Notes: a model not told the origin generated them from the letters alone. 64,000 nucleotides of DNA from Clostridium beijerinckii (GCF_018223745.1 NZ_CP073653.1:3372001-3436000), one strand, 5' to 3'; counted from the stretch's first letter, positions 37,450 to 46,310 are shown. Translations and numbers: made by a program.

Positions 37450-37471
37450 TTTATAAAGATTTTATGTAGAA
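37450..37471 (-). promoter_or_regulatory. Double 11-bp repeat promoter of the candidate small RNA
   Basis: Halves TTCTACATAAA and ATCTTTATAAA, then 7 bp (TATTTTG) and TATGAT. The surrounding 30 bp is nearly identical to the menA copy 2 promoter at 39503-39524, including the 7-bp spacer. Confidence 0.65.
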
Positions 37472-37573
37472 AAATTTTCGTAAAAATATACATTATGCCC
37501 TTATTACATTTAAAAATTAAAATTCTTACAAATCGATCAATATGTATTAAGATAACTCCTTTTCTCTATACAG

Positions 37574-37624
37574 AAAAAGTCATGTAAAAGAAGAATTATC
37601 TATACTCCTTTTACATGACTTTTT
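37574..37624. terminator. Terminator after the SHOCT gene
   Basis: AAAAAGTCATGTAAAAG pairs perfectly with CTTTTACATGACTTTTT over a 17-nt loop; T/A runs on both sides. Confidence 0.85.
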
Positions 37625-37632
37625 ACTGTTAC

Positions 37633-37842
37633 CTATGATCTTAATGTACTTTTTATTCTATTATATTCATCTTCACTTATTTCTCCGCGAACAAATCTTT
37701 CATTTAGTATATTTAGAGAATTATCTCTAACACTGCAAACTTTAAGCTTTTTACTTTCTTCTTGATTGAAAATTAAATATATAACAGCAATAATTAAAAT
37801 TATTGGTATAATCATCATTCCAGACCATCCTTCCATTCTCAT
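37633..37842 (-). CDS. SHOCT-domain small membrane protein (second copy)
   Basis: A 69-residue protein. One transmembrane helix (about residues 9-25, IIPIILIIAVIYLIF) and a C-terminal SHOCT domain LNERFVRGEISEDEYNRIK. It follows the Met-rich secreted protein by 44 nt on the same strand and is probably cotranscribed. No strong ribosome site is visible. Related to the partial gene at the left edge of the window, which has the same promoter type. Confidence 0.78.
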   Translation of the reverse strand: MRMEGWSGMMIIPIILIIAVIYLIFNQEESKKLKVCSVRDNSLNILNERFVRGEISEDEYNRIKSTLRS

Positions 37843-37886
37843 ATTATCATTCTAAATTTATTTCGATTTTTTAAAATTTGATGATA

Positions 37887-38330
37887 CTAATTCCTCATCA
37901 TGCTTTGATGAAGTTTTGCCATCTTTTCTTTTCCTACAGATTGCATCATATTTGCCATAGATCCATATCCGTTATTTTTCATTACATCAATCATCTTGTT
38001 ATAATCCTCATCACTTATATTAGACATTAAATTTTTCATGGCATTAAAATCTCTATTTTCCATAGCATTTGCTTCATCATTAAAACCATTCTCTTTCATT
38101 AGTTCAGTCATTTTATTGATATTATCATCTGATTGCGCTCCAGACCCCATCATGCTCATCATTGTTCCTCTATAATTTGATGATGATTTAACCTCACCAT
38201 TTTTCACATTCATCATTTGTCCATTAAATTTATTAAACCTTGTATTATTGTTATCTGCCGCATATGCAAGTGATATTCCGCTTACAGTTAATATACCTGC
38301 TAATGCTAGAATCATAACTTTCTTTTTCAT
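37887..38330 (-). CDS. Secreted Met-rich protein with two internal repeats
   Basis: A 147-residue exported protein of unknown function. Signal peptide ending near SLAYAAD (residues 1-25). The mature part is rich in Met, Asn and Lys. Two related blocks are visible, MTELMKENGFNDEANAM and MIDVMKNNGYGSMANMM, sharing MxxxMKxNG[FY]xxxANxM. The ends have clusters such as MMSMMGSG and HQSMMRN. Met clusters in exported proteins may bind Cu(I)/Ag(I). The promoter has the double 11-bp repeat. Confidence 0.7.
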   Translation of the reverse strand: MKKKVMILALAGILTVSGISLAYAADNNNTRFNKFNGQMMNVKNGEVKSSSNYRGTMMSMMGSGAQSDDNINKMTELMKENGFNDEANAMENRDFNAMKNLMSNISDEDYNKMIDVMKNNGYGSMANMMQSVGKEKMAKLHQSMMRN

Positions 38331-38384
38331 TGTGTATCACTCCTTTAATTTTCTTCTTAATTTATATACTTATTTTACTACTCA

Positions 38385-38406
38385 ATTATGGAGTAATTAT
38401 GAAGAT
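38385..38406 (-). promoter_or_regulatory. Double 11-bp repeat promoter of the Met-rich protein
   Basis: Halves ATCTTCATAAT and TACTCCATAAT, then 7 bp (TGAGTAG) and TAAAAT (38377-38372). Confidence 0.75.
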
Positions 38407-38442
38407 AATATATTTTCAAAAAATATTCTAATTATATATAAT

Positions 38443-38485
38443 AAAAGGTTCAAGTGCTCTATTGATTATAACACTTGAATCTTTT
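38443..38485 (-). terminator. Terminator after menA copy 2
   Basis: AAAGGTTCAAGTG pairs with CACTTGAATCTTT over a 15-nt loop. Nearly the same hairpin recurs at 39649-39690. Confidence 0.75.
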
Positions 38486-38559
38486 GCATATTCATAGGAT
38501 TTTTATAATTTCAAATCAGACAGAATCTAAATTTTAATACATTACATCATAATAATTTT

Positions 38560-39447
38560 TTACATTATAATTGCAATTATCAATCCAATAACTACGGCCA
38601 AATGATATTTTAGACCAACCTGTCCTATAAGTCCCATACTCCTACCTTTTGTTTTAGAACTTTTTTCATATGAAAGAAAACTCCTAATTGATTTATAGGG
38701 ATATATTAAAATTACAGGTAATAACACGACAATGGGATAAATGCTCATTAACACTAAACAGACTGTTAGTACAAGTAACATTATTATATTAAAAACCCAA
38801 AGCTTATTTGCATTTTTTTTACCTATCATAATAGGCAGTGTTTTTCTTCCAGCTTCACTATCCTCTTCTATATCACTTAAATTATTTGTTAGTAATATAG
38901 TACTAATAAATAATACTGTAGGGACTGCAACCAAAATTGTATTTATATTAAATATGCCTGATTGAATATAAATCACTGTAGTAGTTATACCAATCCCCAT
39001 AGTAACTCCAGATATAATCTCTCCAAATGGCGTATATGAAATAGGTAAAGGACCAAAAGCATATAAAATTGAGATAAGACCTCCTATTACAGCGACTAGT
39101 AAAATGTAATAGCTTGTTTGGCTAGCTAAAAAAAGACCAATCATAAGAGCAATAAACTGATATAAGATTATTATAAATAATACTTGCTTAGATGTGATTT
39201 CACCGCTAACTAGAGCTTTTTCATCTCCACTCTTATTACTGTCTGCTCCACGTTTATAGTCAAAGTAATCATTAATCATATTAGTAGCACTTTGAATCAA
39301 TATCATAGCAATTGCTAATAATATAACATACAAAGCATTTAACTTTCCAAAAGCATACTTTGAATAAACTGAACCTAAAATTACAGGAACTAACCCTGCA
39401 ACAAGGGTTTTTATATCCATAAGTTTTATTATTGTTTTAAATCCCAC
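38560..39447 (-). CDS. menA: 1,4-dihydroxy-2-naphthoate polyprenyltransferase (MenA, copy 2)
   Basis: A 295-residue UbiA-family membrane prenyltransferase. The classical motifs are NMINDYFDYKRGAD and NNLSDIEEDSEAGRKTLPIMIG. GTG 39447 is 9 nt after AAGGAG. The frame continues upstream to 39543, but the promoter at 39503-39524 and its -10 box lie inside that extension, which rules it out as coding from the proximal promoter. Two repeat-type promoters in tandem precede it. It matches MenA better than the copy at 10291. Confidence 0.88.
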   Translation of the reverse strand: MGFKTIIKLMDIKTLVAGLVPVILGSVYSKYAFGKLNALYVILLAIAMILIQSATNMINDYFDYKRGADSNKSGDEKALVSGEITSKQVLFIIILYQFIALMIGLFLASQTSYYILLVAVIGGLISILYAFGPLPISYTPFGEIISGVTMGIGITTTVIYIQSGIFNINTILVAVPTVLFISTILLTNNLSDIEEDSEAGRKTLPIMIGKKNANKLWVFNIIMLLVLTVCLVLMSIYPIVVLLPVILIYPYKSIRSFLSYEKSSKTKGRSMGLIGQVGLKYHLAVVIGLIIAIIM

Positions 39448-39502
39448 TGATCTCTTCTCCTTATCAATATCTTTAATCTTTTTTATTTTATAATACAAAA
39501 TA

Positions 39503-39524
39503 TTTGTAAAGATTTTATGAAGAA
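39503..39524 (-). promoter_or_regulatory. Double 11-bp repeat promoter of menA copy 2 (proximal)
   Basis: Halves TTCTTCATAAA and ATCTTTACAAA, then 7 bp (TATTTTG) and TATTAT (39495-39490). Spacer identical to that of the candidate small RNA. Confidence 0.68.
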
Positions 39525-39589
39525 GTCGATGATAGTAATACAAATTATATTTTAATTATCTTCTCTTTATATATTCATTTTACCGCTTA

Positions 39590-39611
39590 ACTGTGGAGAA
39601 ATTATGAAGAT
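39590..39611 (-). promoter_or_regulatory. Double 11-bp repeat promoter of menA copy 2 (distal)
   Basis: Halves ATCTTCATAAT and TTCTCCACAGT, then 7 bp (TAAGCGG) and TAAAAT (39582-39577). It lies 87 bp upstream of the proximal copy. Confidence 0.65.
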
Positions 39612-39648
39612 ACCATATATCTAATTATTTTTTACATCTGCATTTAAT

Positions 39649-39690
39649 AAAAGGTCCAAGTGCTATTCTTATTCAACACTTGAACCTTTT
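39649..39690 (-). terminator. Terminator after the CoA-disulfide reductase gene
   Basis: AAAAGGTCCAAGTG pairs with CACTTGAACCTTTT over a 14-nt loop; one mismatch. Confidence 0.78.
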
Positions 39691-39746
39691 GAATATTATA
39701 ATTTACTTACTTTTCCTTTTGCAACTAATAAATTAAATATTAAAAA

Positions 39747-41447
39747 TCACTTAAAATTATATTCAGTAAGTATGCTTTCTCTATTCTTAGTTTGGTCGTT
39801 AAAATATTCGTAAAATGATAGTGCTAAGAAACTACCTGTAATATTATAAACATTATTAAAACCTAAGTTTTGTAGTGCTAATGTTGCATTATAACTTCTT
39901 TGACCAGTTCTACAATGTAAATATACTGGTTTATCTTTTGGTATCTCATTTATCCTTTGTCTAAGTTCACTTAATGGAATATTAATTGCGTTTTTAATAT
40001 GCCCATTAGCATATTCTCCTCTTTCTCTAACGTCTATTATATAAGCATTATGTTCAACAAGTCCTCTGACTAGATCTATATTAACCTGCTTAAAATCGCC
40101 ATTTAAAAGATTAGAGCCAACATAACCAGCATAATTAACAACGTCTTTTGCTGTAGTAAATGGTGGTGCATAACATAATTCTAAATCTTTTAAGTCTTCT
40201 ACTGTTCCACCAAACTTTATAGCAGTAGCAATTACATCAATTCTTTTTGTAACATCACCTTTACCTATAGCTTGAGCTCCTAAAATTTTTCCTGTTGGAA
40301 CTTCATATAATAATTTTAAATGTACAGGCGATGAATTAGGCATTATTCCAACTTTATCTGTAAGTATTACCCTTACAACATCATATTGTATATTCATGTT
40401 GAGAACATTTATAAGTGCTTCATTTAACCCCGTTGATGCTCCATTATAATCAAAAACTTTTATAGCTGATGAACCTATATATCCCTTATTTAAGCCTTTC
40501 TTTCCATTTATATGATCTGCAACAGATCTTGCCTGCTTTTGAGCTGGGCCTGCAAGTGATAATTTCACATTGGAATGAGTTAATGAATTATAAACTTCTA
40601 TGGCATCTCCTACCGCATATATACTATCATCATTAGTTTTGTAATTTGTATCTACTTTTATTGCTCCAGTTTCTCCAATATCTAACTCTGCTCCTTTTGC
40701 TAAGGCTGTTTCCGGTGATACTCCTATTGCCATTACAACAACCTTCGCACTAATTCTTTTGCCTGATGATAGTATCACCGTATCTTTTTCAAACTTTTCA
40801 ACTTTATCTCCAACAATTAAATTTATACTATGATCATATAATTCTTTATGAAATATTTGAACCATATCATAATCAAAAGGTCTTAATATTTGGTCAGTTG
40901 CCTCTATTAGGGATACATTATAACCAGCATCTCTTAAGTTTTCTGCTGCTTCAACTCCTATATATCCACCACCAATAACTGCAATATCCTGTGTATCAAT
41001 TGATTTAACATATTTATTTAACTTATCTATATCAACAACATTTCTTATTGTAAAAATATTCACTTCTTCAATTCCGGGAATATTAGGTACAATTGGCTTA
41101 GCTCCTGGAGATAATACTAACTTATCATAGTCTTCTTTATATGTTTCACCATTTTCTAAGTTTTTAACTGTTATATACTTCTCCTCTTTATTTATTGATA
41201 AAACCTCATTGTTCACCCTTGCTTTAATATTATATTGAACAAGAAATTTTTCAGGACTCATTAGAACCAACCTATCAGCCTCGTCTATTATTCCACTTAA
41301 GTGATATGGGAGTGCACAATTTGAAAAAGATACATGAGGTCCTTTTTCAAACATTATTATTTCATCTTCTTCACTAAGTCTTCTAAGTCTTGCTGCGGCA
41401 GATGCTCCACCCGCAACCCCTCCAACTATTAATATTTTTTTCTTCAT
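39747..41447 (-). CDS. CoA-disulfide reductase/polysulfide reductase with rhodanese domain
   Basis: A 566-residue flavoprotein fused to a rhodanese domain. FAD motif VGGVAGGASAAARLRRL, redox-active Cys in SFSNCALPYHLSG (about residue 43), NAD motif IGGGYIGVEAAENL, and second FAD motif IYAVGDAIEV. The C-terminal rhodanese (about 460-566) has its catalytic Cys in VYLHCRTGQRSYNA. Fusions of this kind reduce CoA disulfide, CoA-persulfide or polysulfide with NAD(P)H. ATG 41447 follows GGAGG. Its neighbours, a siroheme reductase and a TauE-type exporter, support a sulfur role. Confidence 0.9.
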   Translation of the reverse strand: MKKKILIVGGVAGGASAAARLRRLSEEDEIIMFEKGPHVSFSNCALPYHLSGIIDEADRLVLMSPEKFLVQYNIKARVNNEVLSINKEEKYITVKNLENGETYKEDYDKLVLSPGAKPIVPNIPGIEEVNIFTIRNVVDIDKLNKYVKSIDTQDIAVIGGGYIGVEAAENLRDAGYNVSLIEATDQILRPFDYDMVQIFHKELYDHSINLIVGDKVEKFEKDTVILSSGKRISAKVVVMAIGVSPETALAKGAELDIGETGAIKVDTNYKTNDDSIYAVGDAIEVYNSLTHSNVKLSLAGPAQKQARSVADHINGKKGLNKGYIGSSAIKVFDYNGASTGLNEALINVLNMNIQYDVVRVILTDKVGIMPNSSPVHLKLLYEVPTGKILGAQAIGKGDVTKRIDVIATAIKFGGTVEDLKDLELCYAPPFTTAKDVVNYAGYVGSNLLNGDFKQVNIDLVRGLVEHNAYIIDVRERGEYANGHIKNAINIPLSELRQRINEIPKDKPVYLHCRTGQRSYNATLALQNLGFNNVYNITGSFLALSFYEYFNDQTKNRESILTEYNFK

Positions 41448-41705
41448 GACCATTTCCTCCTAACCTCAACTTATAATTTTAATATAAATCTCTATCAATT
41501 ATGATTTTATACCTATTAAGCTCTATGTATTTTCTTTTTATACTTATTAGTATTCTGCTAATTAAGTTAATCACAATTAGTGAAAATTCTGTTAAGTTAC
41601 CTTATGTCTATTTTCCACAATTACTTACCTATTTCCTTCTATGACTTTATTATATATAAATCTTTAGAAAATATAAGTGACATAGTCACATAAACAAATT
41701 ATAAC

Positions 41706-41744
41706 AAAAAAGAGAGATAAAACCAATTCATAGTCTTTCTCTCT
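41706..41744 (-). terminator. Terminator after the siroheme reductase gene
   Basis: AGAGAGA and TCTCTCT (extended by AA/TT) flank a loop of about 20 nt, followed on the minus strand by TTTTTTGTT. Confidence 0.7.
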
Positions 41745-41786
41745 ATAACTAAGCTAAGGTTTATAAAGGACAACAAATAAAATGTC

Positions 41787-42653
41787 TTATTGTCTGCTTA
41801 ATACTTCAGATATGAATTTTTCTTTTCCTACTCTATCCATTACTGTCGAGATTCTTTCTCCTTTTACTCCAATTTCTCTATAGCATTCCATAATCTTATC
41901 AACTACAAATACTATGTCTTTTTCTTTAAATATCTTTCCTAAAGAATCTCCTATTCTTATTCCTCGTCCAAATCTTCCACCAACAAAAATTTCTGCACCT
42001 TTTTCTTTAATACCAACTGCATTGGTTCTACATAGTCTAGAACATTCACCGCAACTTACACATAATTCTTCATGATATACTACTTTTCTATTTACTACCT
42101 CTAATGCTTTTTGCCTGCAACCTTTAACACAAATTCCACATCCAACACAGTTGTCCAAATTAAATTCTGGGATTGTCTTTCCCATTATTCCAATATCATT
42201 TATATTAGCTTTTGCACAATTATTTGCACAACCAACTATTCCTATTTTGCACTTATGAGGAGTATCTGTAGCAAAATATTTTTCCTCTAGTTCTCTGCAA
42301 ATTGCCTGAGTATCAATGTTACCATGCAGACATACAGTTCCTTTGCATGCAACTAATGGCCTTATCTTTTGACCCGTTCCACCATGACGTAGTCCAAAAG
42401 ATTTTGCTTCTTCCATTACTTTTTCTGCATCTTCATCTTTAATCCAAGGAACTTCAATTTGAAGTCTTGTTGTAAGTCCTGAATACCCTCGTCCATATTT
42501 TTTAGCAATCCCATTTATGTTGTTTAATTCTTCAACTGTAAAATTTCCTGCTCTACTTAAAAACCTTACTGCGTAATGTTCCCTATCATTTTGTAATAAA
42601 AAACCTAATGCCTTCATTTCTTTTTGTCTCTTCTCATTAACCATAATAATCAT
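41787..42653 (-). CDS. Siroheme-type sulfite/nitrite reductase with ferredoxin domain
   Basis: A 288-residue small reductase. The siroheme/4Fe-4S ligand region shows CKGTVCLHG and then GCANNCAKANINDIGI. It contains an inserted two-cluster ferredoxin domain, CVGCGICVKGC and CVSCGECSRLC. The family is common in clostridia and is assigned to sulfite or nitrite reduction, with ferredoxin-like electron supply. Located 122 nt after the TauE gene and before the CoA-disulfide reductase gene, which favours sulfite. Physiological substrate not proven by sequence. Confidence 0.86.
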   Translation of the reverse strand: MIIMVNEKRQKEMKALGFLLQNDREHYAVRFLSRAGNFTVEELNNINGIAKKYGRGYSGLTTRLQIEVPWIKDEDAEKVMEEAKSFGLRHGGTGQKIRPLVACKGTVCLHGNIDTQAICRELEEKYFATDTPHKCKIGIVGCANNCAKANINDIGIMGKTIPEFNLDNCVGCGICVKGCRQKALEVVNRKVVYHEELCVSCGECSRLCRTNAVGIKEKGAEIFVGGRFGRGIRIGDSLGKIFKEKDIVFVVDKIMECYREIGVKGERISTVMDRVGKEKFISEVLSRQ

Positions 42654-42736
42654 ACATCTCCCTAACTATGAATTACTAATTCTTTCTCATTTTGTTTCAG
42701 TATAATAGATATATGATAATAAATATAATATAAATA

Positions 42737-42755
42737 CCTAATGATAACCATTAAA
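42737..42755 (-). promoter_or_regulatory. Possible Fur-like palindrome before the siroheme reductase gene
   Basis: CCTAATGATAACCATTAAA contains TAATG and CATTA arms around a 5-bp centre and matches the Fur consensus at about 13 of 19 positions. It lies about 85 bp before the start codon. Confidence 0.3.
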
Positions 42756-42774
42756 ATATTTAATGATTCAAGAT

Positions 42775-43593
42775 TTAAAATGCCATAATAAATATTCTTA
42801 CCCCTACAATAGCTAACGCAACTGCAAGACTTCTAATTATCGCTACTCCGTGAATCTTTTTTGAAAGCTTCGCACCTAACTGCGCTCCAAATAATACACC
42901 TATAGATAATGCAGCTGTTTGGATAAAGCTTGACTGAAGCACTCCATTGACTATATGAACCATAGTTCCTGATAATGACATTACTGCTAGAACAAAATGC
43001 GAAGTAGCCGTTGCAATATGAACGGGATAATTTAATATATTGACAAGTACTGGAACATGTATTATTCCTCCTCCTATGCCTAAAAAGCTAGACATAAAGC
43101 CAACAAAAATACTTACAACTATTCCAGTTACGGGATTATATGAAAATGTATGTTCTACCCCTTCAATATCTACCACTGTTCTTGTAATGTAGCCATTCTT
43201 AACTACCAAGCTATTTTCTACTTTCTCCTCCTTGGTCCTTAATATCAAAAATACAGATATAATAACCAATAACACACCGAATATCCCATTAAAAAGCTGC
43301 CTTGGTACGTATGATGTTATAACTGATCCTAATATTGAGCCAGGTAGTGTTGCTATTGCAAAAATTATTCCTGATTTATAATCAATACGTTTCATTCTAG
43401 AATAAGCAAAAGAGCCAGATAATGCATTAAAAAATACAACTGCTAGAGAAATACTAGTTATTGTATCTGGACTCTTATCTGGATATAACAATAATAAAAT
43501 AGGTACCAATATAAAGCCTCCACCTGCACCTATTAGAGTTCCAAATGCTCCAACTAAAAATCCCAATGGGGTTAACCATAAAAATTGTATCAA
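42775..43593 (-). CDS. TauE/SafE-family sulfite/sulfonate exporter
   Basis: A membrane protein of about 272 residues with around eight helices. The family motif is repeated: GAFGTLIGAGGGFILVPILLL near the start and GFMSSFLGIGGGIIHVPVLV in the second half. TauE/SafE proteins export sulfite, sulfoacetate or similar anions. TTG 43593 with AGAAGG 7 nt upstream is the preferred start; the frame is open to 43617. Cotranscription with the siroheme reductase gene fits detoxification or use of sulfite. Confidence 0.85.
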   Translation of the reverse strand: MIQFLWLTPLGFLVGAFGTLIGAGGGFILVPILLLLYPDKSPDTITSISLAVVFFNALSGSFAYSRMKRIDYKSGIIFAIATLPGSILGSVITSYVPRQLFNGIFGVLLVIISVFLILRTKEEKVENSLVVKNGYITRTVVDIEGVEHTFSYNPVTGIVVSIFVGFMSSFLGIGGGIIHVPVLVNILNYPVHIATATSHFVLAVMSLSGTMVHIVNGVLQSSFIQTAALSIGVLFGAQLGAKLSKKIHGVAIIRSLAVALAIVGVRIFIMAF

Positions 43594-43686
43594 ATTTAAA
43601 ACCTTCTTCCATAACAATTATGCATTATAATTAAACAAGTTTTTAAAATTTAAAAACTATTAATTATATTAATATAACTCTCCTAT

Positions 43687-43731
43687 ATTATACACTATCT
43701 TTTAACCATTTTGGATATAAGTTTTAAATTT
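43687..43731 (-). promoter_or_regulatory. Promoter of the TauE gene with a block shared with the ROK promoter
   Basis: TATAAT at 43692-43687. Upstream, AAAACTTATATCC, then AAAATGG and TTAAAAGAT, nearly repeated at 46214-46247. CCAAAATGG is a quasi-palindrome. Confidence 0.5.
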
Positions 43732-43770
43732 TATATTTCAAAACACAATTTTGTGCTTAGTTCCTTACAT

Positions 43771-43866
43771 TATAGTAATTTTATTATATCCAATTGCTTT
43801 TTTAGGCATTCAATAACACACTTTCCACATTGAATACAATCTGGATGGCTTAGTTTAAAAGGTAAC
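43771..43866 (-). pseudogene. Ferredoxin-domain remnant
   Basis: About 30 codons, closed at the 5' side by an in-frame TAG. The residues KLSHPDCIQCGKCVIECLKK form one 4Fe-4S cluster motif (CxxCxxCxxxC, with Leu instead of the usual Pro after the fourth Cys), followed by a stop at 43771. No start codon. Likely the C-terminal end of a lost iron-sulfur protein. Confidence 0.55.
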
Positions 43867-44070
43867 TAATCACTTTCCAACTAAACTTCTAACCTTACTT
43901 GTTTGTCTCTTTTTATTTTATAAAATTGCTCTTCTATTATCAGTAACTTTATCACACAATAAAACTATGTATATGTTGCAATACACATTTCACAATTATG
44001 GCTGAAATTCTTGCAATATTTTTAGAATTGTGATGAAGAATTATTTTTGCGACATATATATTAATGCAAA

Positions 44071-44114
44071 AAAAGGTAAGCCAATATATCATTAAAATAT
44101 CAGCTTACCTTTTA
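44071..44114. terminator. Orphan terminator-like hairpin
   Basis: AAAAGGTAAGC pairs with GCTTACCTTTT over a 21-nt loop. No known gene ends here on either strand, so it may belong to an unrecognised short transcript. Confidence 0.5.
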
Positions 44115-44194
44115 CTTAACATTATTCTAACTTCATTAAATTATTTTTAAAATTTCAGTTATTAAACAAATCAAATGATATTTTATAACATTAT

Positions 44195-44225
44195 AAAAAA
44201 AGAACTCTAAATTGAGCTCCTTTTT
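44195..44225 (-). terminator. Terminator after lgt copy 2
   Basis: AAAAAGAACTC pairs with GAGCTCCTTTTT (one bulge) over a 6-nt loop, with T runs; 21 nt after the stop. Confidence 0.65.
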
Positions 44226-44245
44226 AACAAATAAAATTATAAATT

Positions 44246-45028
44246 TTACTCTTTATAAGTATTCTCCTTAGATTTGCTATTATAATAACTTGCAGCTATA
44301 AATATTATCCATACAATGACTCCCGCTAAACTTACCAATTGAGCCATTCTAAAACTTCCTATCATTAAACTATCTGTTCTCATTCCTTCAATTATGAATC
44401 TACCTATAGAATACAATCCTATGTATGTAAAAAATACTATTCCATTTTTTTTGCATTTTCTGAGCATAATCATCAGTATTATAAATATAGTTAAATTCCA
44501 GAGAGATTCATATAAAAAAGTAGGATTGTAATATAATCCATTTACATTCATCCCCTTTTGAATGAACATAGGAAAATGCTTAATAAATTCATAACTAACT
44601 ACATCCCCATGTGCCTCTTGATTAAAGAAATTCCCCCATCTTCCTAGAGCCTGAGCTAAAATAATTGACGGTGCTGCCACATCTGCAAACTTAATAAAGC
44701 TTAATTTTTTAACTCTTGTATAAATTAATGCTGTTCCTAATGCAAAAATTAGCCCCCCATGGATCGCAAGTCCTCCATTTCTTATATTAAAAGCATTAAT
44801 AATATTATCTTTATAGTTATCAAATTCAAATATTACATAATATAGTCTTGCACCTATTATACCAATTGGAATAGATAATAATACAATGTTTAGTAAATTA
44901 TCATAATCAACTTCTCTCCACTTACAATTATATTGAGATATTAGTATTCCAAGCATAATACCTGTTGCAATTAATATCCCATACCACCTAATATCAAATC
45001 CTCCAATTGAAAATGCTACTGGATTCAT
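44246..45028 (-). CDS. lgt: Prolipoprotein diacylglyceryl transferase (canonical)
   Basis: A 260-residue membrane enzyme that attaches diacylglycerol to the lipobox Cys of lipoproteins. Canonical motifs: [19 protein letters not shown] with the catalytic-region His, and [17 protein letters not shown]. Unlike the copy at 15028, the signature is complete. It follows the ROK gene by 4 nt, an unusual pairing, so it is probably cotranscribed with it. Confidence 0.93.
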   Translation of the reverse strand: MNPVAFSIGGFDIRWYGILIATGIMLGILISQYNCKWREVDYDNLLNIVLLSIPIGIIGARLYYVIFEFDNYKDNIINAFNIRNGGLAIHGGLIFALGTALIYTRVKKLSFIKFADVAAPSIILAQALGRWGNFFNQEAHGDVVSYEFIKHFPMFIQKGMNVNGLYYNPTFLYESLWNLTIFIILMIMLRKCKKNGIVFFTYIGLYSIGRFIIEGMRTDSLMIGSFRMAQLVSLAGVIVWIIFIAASYYNSKSKENTYKE

Positions 45029-45032
45029 AATT

Positions 45033-46181
45033 TCACTTCCTTATCTTCTCGTTTTGTATTTTTTGTATAACCATAGCACAAGCTCCTACAGCTATAGATT
45101 TATCTTCAAAATATCCACCCCTAATAAATTGAATATTATTATTTTTTATGTGACACTTCTGAAGAGCTATTTCTTTTGTAGTTTCATAAAACAACTTTGA
45201 TTGTTGTATTAATGGGCCACTTAAAATTATAAGCTCTGGATTAAATAACTTAATATAATTTGAAAGTCCTATTCCAAAATATAAAGCCGAATCTTTTATA
45301 ATACCCATAGCCTCTTCATTTTCTCTTTCCCCAAGGTTACAAACATCTATATAATTAATATCATTTAAATTTTTCTTTAACAAAGATGATTCATTTTCTT
45401 TTATTTCATCTATAAATTTTTTTGTTATATTTGATATTGATACATAACTTTCTATACATCCATAATTTCCGCAGGAACACAATTCCCCGTCAGCATCAAC
45501 AACCATATGTCCAAATGCATCTTCTACGTTGTTAATAGTTCGAATTAGAACTCCAGATGATATGATCCCCGTTCTTATTCCTACACCGCAGTTAATATAT
45601 GCAATATTCTTTTTACCTTTTCCAATCCCAAAGTTATATTCACCTATAACAGCTGCATTTGCACCATTATCTATACATATCATTGTATCAAATTCTCTTT
45701 TTAATTCATCTTTTAATTGATCTGAATTAAATCCACCAACTATTCCTATTCCAATTCCAACAATTGATGCTTTTTGTATTTTTAATTTCATATAACATTC
45801 TTTTATAACATTAGGTATAATTTCAGATATTGTATCCATATCATATTCATGGCTTAATAATTTTTCTTCTATTATTTTTAATTTCAAATTTGTTATAACT
45901 ATTCTAGTATAAATTCTTGAAATATCAATTCCAATAATATAAAATTCACTATGATTAACATCATATAAACTAGGCTTTCTTCCCCCTGTAGATTTTCCAA
46001 TATCACTTTCCACAATAATTTTTTCGTCAATTAATATTTTAAGATCTCTATTTAATGTAGTTAATTTTATCTTAGTTACGTTTGCCAATTCATTTTTAGC
46101 TATAGGACCATTTTCTTGTATGATTCGAAAGATATATCTACATCTATCATTTAATGATTCAAAACTTTTATATGCTTCCAA
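45033..46181 (-). CDS. ROK-family transcriptional regulator/sugar kinase-like protein
   Basis: A protein of about 382 residues. N-terminal winged helix ([23 protein letters not shown]) and a ROK domain with the ATP-binding [13 protein letters not shown] start, GIGIGIVGG and the zinc motif [14 protein letters not shown]. Such proteins (NagC/XylR type) repress sugar genes and respond to sugars. TTG 46181 with AGGGAG 8 nt upstream is preferred because the expected transcription start (about 46199) excludes the ATG at 46202. Its target may include its own operon with lgt. Confidence 0.85.
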   Translation of the reverse strand: MEAYKSFESLNDRCRYIFRIIQENGPIAKNELANVTKIKLTTLNRDLKILIDEKIIVESDIGKSTGGRKPSLYDVNHSEFYIIGIDISRIYTRIVITNLKLKIIEEKLLSHEYDMDTISEIIPNVIKECYMKLKIQKASIVGIGIGIVGGFNSDQLKDELKREFDTMICIDNGANAAVIGEYNFGIGKGKKNIAYINCGVGIRTGIISSGVLIRTINNVEDAFGHMVVDADGELCSCGNYGCIESYVSISNITKKFIDEIKENESSLLKKNLNDINYIDVCNLGERENEEAMGIIKDSALYFGIGLSNYIKLFNPELIILSGPLIQQSKLFYETTKEIALQKCHIKNNNIQFIRGGYFEDKSIAVGACAMVIQKIQNEKIRK

Positions 46182-46205
46182 GAAACCCGCTCCCTTTCTC
46201 ATATT

Positions 46206-46247
46206 AGTATATCATCTTTTAGCCATTATGGATATAAGTTTTAATTT
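46206..46247 (-). promoter_or_regulatory. Promoter of the ROK-lgt operon with a block shared with the TauE promoter
   Basis: TATACT at 46211-46206. Upstream, AAAACTTATATCC, then ATAATGG and CTAAAAGAT, nearly the same as at 43697-43731. CCATAATGG is a 9-bp palindrome. Confidence 0.5.
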
Positions 46248-46256
46248 AAGCATAAA

Positions 46257-46298
46257 GCACATTTAGTGAACAATATATTCTTGATTCACTAAATGTGC
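46257..46298 (-). terminator. Hairpin after the M20 amidohydrolase gene
   Basis: GCACATTTAGTGAA pairs perfectly with TTCACTAAATGTGC over a 14-nt loop. The T run after it is poor, so termination efficiency is uncertain. Confidence 0.6.
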
Positions 46299-46310
46299 CT
46301 GCTATCGGGT

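Larger units (their letters stand above)
43867..44245. other. Intergenic region with an orphan hairpin
   Basis: No gene recognised. It contains the strong hairpin at 44071-44114 and the lgt terminator at 44195-44225. The nearby inverted pair CACAATT/AATTGTG (about 43990-44032) has no assigned role. Confidence 0.5.

Noticed and set aside
39448..39543. N-terminal extension of menA copy 2
   Set aside because: It contains a promoter with its -10 box, has no ribosome site and is not part of the UbiA fold; GTG 39447 has a good AAGGAG.
43981..44040. Possible further 11-bp repeat site (ATTATGG... TGATGAAGA)
   Set aside because: The half-sites are not 11 bp apart and there is no -10 hexamer at the required 7 bp.
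46182..46202. ATG start of the ROK gene at 46202
   Set aside because: It would coincide with the expected transcription start; TTG 46181 has a well-spaced AGGGAG.
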